A stretch of 44,835 bases of DNA from DASUEB01 sp036275295. GTDB lineage: Bacteria > Bacteroidota > Bacteroidia > Flavobacteriales_D > Luteibaculaceae. A program made the translations under genes and the position numbers. Each line of letters begins with the position of its first letter. The first letter of the stretch is position 1. A model generated the notes under the pieces. It ran no database searches and had not been told where the DNA came from. It worked only from the letters and a program-made list of their open reading frames with translations. Positions 40,776-44,835 of this stretch are shown one piece after another. Where the stretch lies: the NCBI GenBank assembly GCA_036275295.1, contig DASUEB010000150.1, positions 1 to 44,835 on the forward strand. Direction: 5' to 3'.

Positions 40776-41010
40776 TTCATACGCTAAACGGCAAAATAAT
40801 CAGAAAATACACCTGCAACCATCCAAATATACGGTTCAGGATTACTTTTAGGCAATTTTCAGCAAATTTTACTGACTTTGATCAGGTAGAGCGCACCAAA
40901 GCTCCAGAGCCAGGTCCTTTCTTTTGGCGTTTTGAAACCGTTGCATCTCAATGCTATTGAGGTTTAGGCGATAAGGCGCTCTGATATATAGCGCGTAAAA
41001 ACTAGATTAC

Positions 41011-41685
41011 CTAGACGATTTTACCATCAACCATTTCTATCACACGGTCGCAGCGTTTGGCAAATTCGGGATCATGGGTTACGGCAATGATAGATTGCCC
41101 CATCTCAGTACTGATATTTCGCAGCATTTCAAACACCACCTCCGTGTTGTAGGAGTCCAAATTGCCCGTGGGTTCATCGCCCATCACAATTAGCGGCTTA
41201 TTGATGAGCGCGCGCGCAATGGCCACCCGCTGTTGCTGACCACCACTGAGCGAGGAGGCCAATTTGAGTGATTGGTCTTGAACGCCGAGGTGTTTTAATA
41301 GCGATTGTGCACGATCCTCCACCTCGTCGGTCGACCAAATGCCTCGTTTCAGAGCAGGGATCATCACATTCTGCAGCACCGTAAACTCCGGAAGAAGAAA
41401 GTGAAATTGAAAAACAAAACCTATATGCTCATTGCGAAACAAAGCCAAATCGTTTTGATTGGCATTTCTTAACGAGGTACCTGCTATCTGAAGTTCGCCC
41501 TCATACCGGGTATCAAGGGTAGACAGCACATAAAGTAAGGTCGACTTGCCACAACCTGATTTACCGACCAAGGCAGCAAATTCACCTTTTTTTATCTCCA
41601 GATTCACCCCGTCCAATGCCTTAAAAGGAACCGGATCCTGATACCATTTGGTGATGGATGTGGCTTGTAAGACGATATTACTCAT
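41011..41685 (-). CDS. ABC transporter ATP-binding protein (LolD/MacB type)
   Basis: The ATPase of a three-gene export system. Walker A GKSGCGKST (about 37-45), LSGGQQQRVAIARAL, Walker B LIVMGDEPTGNLD and switch VTHD are intact, and FQFHFLLPEFTVLQNVMIPAL is typical of LolD/MacB ATPases. 224 residues is standard. The ATG overlaps the permease stop (ATGA). Confidence 0.94.
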   Translation of the reverse strand: MSNIVLQATSITKWYQDPVPFKALDGVNLEIKKGEFAALVGKSGCGKSTLLYVLSTLDTRYEGELQIAGTSLRNANQNDLALFRNEHIGFVFQFHFLLPEFTVLQNVMIPALKRGIWSTDEVEDRAQSLLKHLGVQDQSLKLASSLSGGQQQRVAIARALINKPLIVMGDEPTGNLDSYNTEVVFEMLRNISTEMGQSIIAVTHDPEFAKRCDRVIEMVDGKIV

Positions 41686-42929
41686 TGGCCTCTAATGATT
41701 TCGATTGGATCTACATTACCCGCCTTGCGAGAGGGGGTTAGGCCTGCAACGGCTGTGGTAACAACTCCAAACACCATTCCAATACCGTAATACTTGATGC
41801 TGAAATTGACTGGAAAATGATCTAAACTCACCACATCGCCGCCATCGAATGGAGCTAGGCTGATTAGCCACGATAAAATAAAACCCAATACCAACCCCAG
41901 TAAACTGCCCAGTAAACCGATGGCAATGCTCTGTAGCATAAAGATATTGCGCACATCGATGGGAGTGTATCCTATGGCTTTGAGAATGGCAATATCCTTC
42001 ATTTTATTGTGAATAGTCATGTTGAGGATATTGTAAATTCCAAAACCCGCCACCAACAGTAAAGTCAATGAAACGGCATAGGTTATAACGTTTCTAATGA
42101 TATTGCCGGTCAAAAAAGTGGCGTTGGCGGTTTCCCAATCGTCGGCCGAGCACGAAAACTCCTTCGACCAACTCTTGGCCAAATCTTTTGCATCTTGGTT
42201 ATTGTGCAACTTAACGTTGATATCCGTGATATAGGAGGGGTCTACTTGCAGCAGCTTTTGAACTGCAGAAAGGTTGGCATAACTGCGGACATTATCCAAT
42301 GTGCCCAAACCCAGTTGAAAAATGCCAACCACTTTTAGTGAGAAACGAGCGCCATCGGGGGTGGTTACCGATACCCGGTCACCGGGCTTCAAATTTAATT
42401 TCCTGGCCAAACCAGAGCCCATCAAGATGCCGTTGGGTGTTGCTTTTAAACTACTCAAGTTGCCCGCTAACAAATGACTACTCAGGTTGAACAAACGCTC
42501 TTCCTGCTCAACATCTATACCCATTACCACACCATTGAGCTGCATGGCGCCGTAGTTAAAAAACACCTGCGAACTCACCAGCGGAGCCACTCCTTTTACT
42601 CCTTCCCTTGCCATTAACTGAGCAATGGTTTGCAATCCGTCTTTGAGGTTTATTCGCTTAGTAGCCGGTCTGACGTGATCCACTTGCACAAGGGCCTGTG
42701 GGTATTCACTCGCCACCAAAGGCGGGGGCTGAATGGTCGGATCCATGTACAATCTGATATCGGGCGAACTGGTCATCGAAACCTCTTCAGTAAATTGATT
42801 TAAGCCGCTCATTAAACTGACCAAGGCAATGAACATACCAATTCCAAAAGTGACCCCTAACATAGCCACTAGGGTTTGCTTAGGCTTTGCCAACAAATGA
42901 GTCCGCGCTATAGACCAAGCTTGTTTCAT
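41682..42929 (-). CDS. ABC transporter permease (LolC/MacB-FtsX type)
   Basis: A four-span mechanotransmission permease of 415 residues. One span near the N-terminus (TLVAMLGVTFGIGMFIALVSLM) is followed by a large periplasmic domain (about 45-285, MacB_PCD-like) and three spans at the C-terminus (VSLTLLLVAGFGIYNILNM, SIAIGLLGSLLGLVLGFILS, IGMVFGVVTTAVAGLTPS). Such proteins do not pass substrate across the inner membrane but drive a periplasmic partner. With an adaptor protein encoded upstream rather than LolA/B, a MacAB-type efflux role is more likely than lipoprotein release. Confidence 0.93.
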   Translation of the reverse strand: MKQAWSIARTHLLAKPKQTLVAMLGVTFGIGMFIALVSLMSGLNQFTEEVSMTSSPDIRLYMDPTIQPPPLVASEYPQALVQVDHVRPATKRINLKDGLQTIAQLMAREGVKGVAPLVSSQVFFNYGAMQLNGVVMGIDVEQEERLFNLSSHLLAGNLSSLKATPNGILMGSGLARKLNLKPGDRVSVTTPDGARFSLKVVGIFQLGLGTLDNVRSYANLSAVQKLLQVDPSYITDINVKLHNNQDAKDLAKSWSKEFSCSADDWETANATFLTGNIIRNVITYAVSLTLLLVAGFGIYNILNMTIHNKMKDIAILKAIGYTPIDVRNIFMLQSIAIGLLGSLLGLVLGFILSWLISLAPFDGGDVVSLDHFPVNFSIKYYGIGMVFGVVTTAVAGLTPSRKAGNVDPIEIIRGQ

Positions 42930-44023
42930 GGTCTTACAACGATATCGTTCGACCGTAAGCCTTTTCTAATTTCAACCCATTCATTGGTTCGCACCCCGGT
43001 TTCTACCGGCAGCACTGTTATTTTTCCATTGCGTTTGATATGAAGCGAATCCCCTTGCACCAAGTACTCAACGGGAACGGTTAGTTGCTGTTTATCGTGC
43101 CTCACCAGTATATTGGCCTCCACCGTGAGTCCCGTTTGACTCCATGACTTCGGTTCGTCGAATGCGATCTCAACAAGTACGGTTTGATCTCGCGATTCCA
43201 CCCATGGGTGAATTCGTTTTACCTTTCCTTTAAAGCTCCTTCCGGGAAGGGCCTCCAGGTGGAGGAGAGAGGGTTGGCCGACGTGAATTTTGCTGATGTC
43301 TTGTTCGTCGATCTTGACCTTGGCTACCATATGGTTTATAGAACCAAATCGCGCAAGGGGCTCGCCCACCCGAATAAACTCGCCTTTATTTTTATAGGTT
43401 TTGAATACCACGCCTGCTGATGGTGCGGTGACTACTTGACAACTTTCGTCGAATCGCTGGGCTTCCAATTGTGTCTTGGCTTGCTGAGCTTCTAGCTGGC
43501 GGCGTTTAACCGCCCATTGATAATTAAGCTGCAGTTGATTCATTTCGGCCTTGCTGGTAGCATAGACCAATTTACTGCGCTCCCACTCTACCCTAGATGC
43601 CGCATCGGAAGATCTCAATCGTGTTGCGCGTTCGAATTGAATGGAGTCAAATTCCAATTTTTGTGCTGCAACGCGCATTTTCTCTGCCCACTCTTGATTT
43701 TGCTGACCATCTGGTAGTGTGTTCTCCCGAGCAAGCTCATACGCCTGAATCAGGGCAGCCGTTTTAGCATGCGTATAGCCGTCATCTAACACCGCTATCA
43801 CATCGCCCGCTTCCAAGGTATCACCGGCCTCTACCAAACTAACGATGGTTGCGTTTCGCTGGCTGACTACGGCTATTTCATTCTCTGACTCTATTGAACC
43901 ATTGGCGTAAACGGCTTGCACAACCTCGCGGCGAAGGGGTAAAACCTCAGAGCTCATTTCAGCACAACCCGTGCAAAAAACAAGACATACCAGGACCCAA
44001 GAACCGAATTTCATTTGTTTCAT
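42926..44023 (-). CDS. Periplasmic adaptor (HlyD/MacA type), predicted lipoprotein
   Basis: The membrane-fusion protein of the efflux trio. The lipobox is VFCTGC after MKQMKFGSWVLVCL. A split lipoyl domain (VVSQRNATIVSLVEAGDTLEAGDVIAVLDD and VVTAPSAGVVFKTYKNKGEFIRVGEPLARF) flanks a helical hairpin of about 110 residues (ENTLPDGQQNQEWAEKMR to LEAQQAKTQLEAQRFDE). A beta-barrel domain follows. Start ATG at 44021-44023; an ATG three codons later at 44014 is equally good. The stop overlaps the permease start (ATGA). A TolC-like outer-membrane channel is not in the window. Confidence 0.93.
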   Translation of the reverse strand: MKQMKFGSWVLVCLVFCTGCAEMSSEVLPLRREVVQAVYANGSIESENEIAVVSQRNATIVSLVEAGDTLEAGDVIAVLDDGYTHAKTAALIQAYELARENTLPDGQQNQEWAEKMRVAAQKLEFDSIQFERATRLRSSDAASRVEWERSKLVYATSKAEMNQLQLNYQWAVKRRQLEAQQAKTQLEAQRFDESCQVVTAPSAGVVFKTYKNKGEFIRVGEPLARFGSINHMVAKVKIDEQDISKIHVGQPSLLHLEALPGRSFKGKVKRIHPWVESRDQTVLVEIAFDEPKSWSQTGLTVEANILVRHDKQQLTVPVEYLVQGDSLHIKRNGKITVLPVETGVRTNEWVEIRKGLRSNDIVVRP

Positions 44024-44178
44024 CGTGAAGAAGTACAAATTAACCCATATTATACTAACGGCATAGACTTGACGCAATTTAATCGGCATGCAAACCCAGT
44101 TTATCTGGCAATCAACATGAAATCGCATTTTAACATTCAAAGGTGAATGCAAAGCTCACTAGGCGTGGCTTTATGGCA

Positions 44179-44835
44179 TCAATCTTTTCGCTTCGCTTGC
44201 AAATGACCACTTATCACCTTCACAAGTTGTTCGCGCGTGAAAGGTTTTGAGATGTAATCTGACATACCGTAACTCAAACAGCGTTCCCTCTCACCAGGTA
44301 ACACGTGCGCGGTCATAGCCACTATCGGGGTATCAATACCCAACACCGTGTGAATCTCTTGTGCTGCACTATAACCGTCGATGATAGGCATTTGAATATC
44401 CATAAATATAAGGTCAAAGCGCTTTACCTTTACCATCTCAATGGCTACACCGCCGTTTTCAGCCAAATCAACCGAACAGCCTAAGCGCTTAAACATTTCA
44501 ATGGCCACTAGCTGATTCAATCGATTATCTTCAACCAACAGGATCGAAATACCTGGAAAAAGGGTATCCTCCATGGCAGCATCTATCATTTGTGTTTCAG
44601 TACCTTCATCTGGATCTACCAAGTGGAAAGGTAAAGTCACCATAAATTCCGAACCCAATCCCTCTACACTGCTCGCTGATATGGTTCCTCCCAGCGCCTC
44701 AACCAAGCTTCTAACTATACTGAGTCCAAGACCAGATCCACCGTAATTTCTGGTGGTCTCGGAACTGGCTTGCACAAAGCGCTCAAAGATTTGATCGAGT
44801 TTGTCGGCGGGTATTCCCACACCTGTATCTCTCAC
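44179..44835 (-). CDS. Hybrid sensor histidine kinase, C-terminal part
   Basis: The frame enters from the right edge, so sensor and most kinase domains are missing. The visible 218 residues contain the end of the HATPase (RDTGVGIPADKLDQIFERFVQ, N box gone; GGSGLGLSIVRSLVEALGG) and a receiver domain with DN pair VEDNRLNQLVAIEMF, the phospho-acceptor Asp in LIFMDIQMPIIDG and Lys in ISKPFTREQL. It ends soon after the receiver, so no Hpt or DNA-binding domain follows. The GTG at 44833-44835 is an in-frame codon, not the start. Confidence 0.92.
   Translation of the reverse strand: MRDTGVGIPADKLDQIFERFVQASSETTRNYGGSGLGLSIVRSLVEALGGTISASSVEGLGSEFMVTLPFHLVDPDEGTETQMIDAAMEDTLFPGISILLVEDNRLNQLVAIEMFKRLGCSVDLAENGGVAIEMVKVKRFDLIFMDIQMPIIDGYSAAQEIHTVLGIDTPIVAMTAHVLPGERERCLSYGMSDYISKPFTREQLVKVISGHLQAKRKD

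Larger units (their letters stand above)
40567..41010. other. 444-base gap: hom riboswitch leader and unassigned sequence
   Basis: The part next to hom is its leader (promoter, aptamer and alternative helix; see those entries). Beyond the promoter, 40780-41010 holds no supported gene. A CTCAAT/ATTGAG hairpin lies at 40947-40961 and a GCGCT/AGCGC hairpin at 40976-40994; the latter may end the ABC efflux message weakly, as it lies just past the stop at 41011. A 106-codon plus-strand frame over the riboswitch is rejected. Confidence 0.6.

Noticed and set aside
40640..40960. 106-codon plus-strand frame between hom and the ABC efflux genes
   Set aside because: It runs antisense through the SAM-I aptamer and promoter of hom, has no family features and no plausible start region.
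41011..44023. LolCDE lipoprotein-release system
   Set aside because: The third gene encodes an HlyD/MacA-type adaptor, which points to MacAB-type efflux instead.

Overview
The window is a gene-dense chromosomal segment from a member of the Bacteroidota, probably close to the Flavobacteriia or a related marine/aquatic lineage. The pointers are: a huge secreted protein with SprB-type repeats, Bacteroidota-type promoters (TAnnTTTG -7 boxes), a PUR-alpha-like DUF3276 gene, the leucine dehydrogenase-nusB-DUF1573-yajC-coaE cluster, a SMUG2-like glycosylase, and mid-range GC with A-rich start regions. I see no transposase, phage, CRISPR, rRNA or tRNA. 44 protein genes are supported; the first (3' end) and last (5' end) run off the window.

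Layout. 1-4143: N-terminal 1017 codons of a giant cell-surface repeat protein (minus), then a divergent outer-membrane barrel candidate. 4118-11816: methionine sulfoxide reductase B, a DEAD-box RNA helicase, YaaA, an FKBP isomerase, an RlmI-like rRNA methyltransferase, RecQ and branched-chain aminotransferase. 12010-16290: an outer-membrane protein with a basic tail, a LiaF-like/LytS/LytR envelope-sensing cassette and a GNAT acetyltransferase. 16642-21831: DUF2461 and SMUG2-like genes, an AI-2E-type permease operon with DUF493, a membrane metallophosphoesterase and a lysophospholipase-like hydrolase. 21892-25682: a TerC-led operon ending in a lipoprotein prolyl oligopeptidase. 25824-30400: an unusual secreted propeller/CxxC pair and a small-gene-lysC-lysA operon. 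30511-39135: M14 carboxypeptidase, threonine dehydratase-like enzyme, the coaE...leucine dehydrogenase operon, an MsbA-like exporter and the PUR-alpha-like protein. 39307-40775: homoserine dehydrogenase behind a SAM-I riboswitch. 41011-44835: a three-gene MacB/LolCD-type ABC efflux system and the end of a hybrid histidine kinase.

How the genes work together. Aspartate-family metabolism is represented twice: lysC-lysA commits aspartate to lysine/peptidoglycan precursor, while hom (aspartate semialdehyde to homoserine) is under SAM control, so methionine status probably gates that branch separately. ilvE, the threonine dehydratase-like gene and leucine dehydrogenase add branched-chain and hydroxy-amino-acid turnover. 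Envelope functions dominate the rest.

Most noteworthy: the SAM-I aptamer with a 12-pair alternative helix reaching to ten bases from the hom start codon; a three-module higher-order repeat (672 nt period) in the surface protein with a 97%-identical 181-nt duplication; a compact run of hairpins at 7347-7501 that no gene explains; and at least four genes whose -7 box lies 2-4 bases before the start codon, which predicts leaderless mRNAs. I found no clear new multi-gene defence or mobile system.
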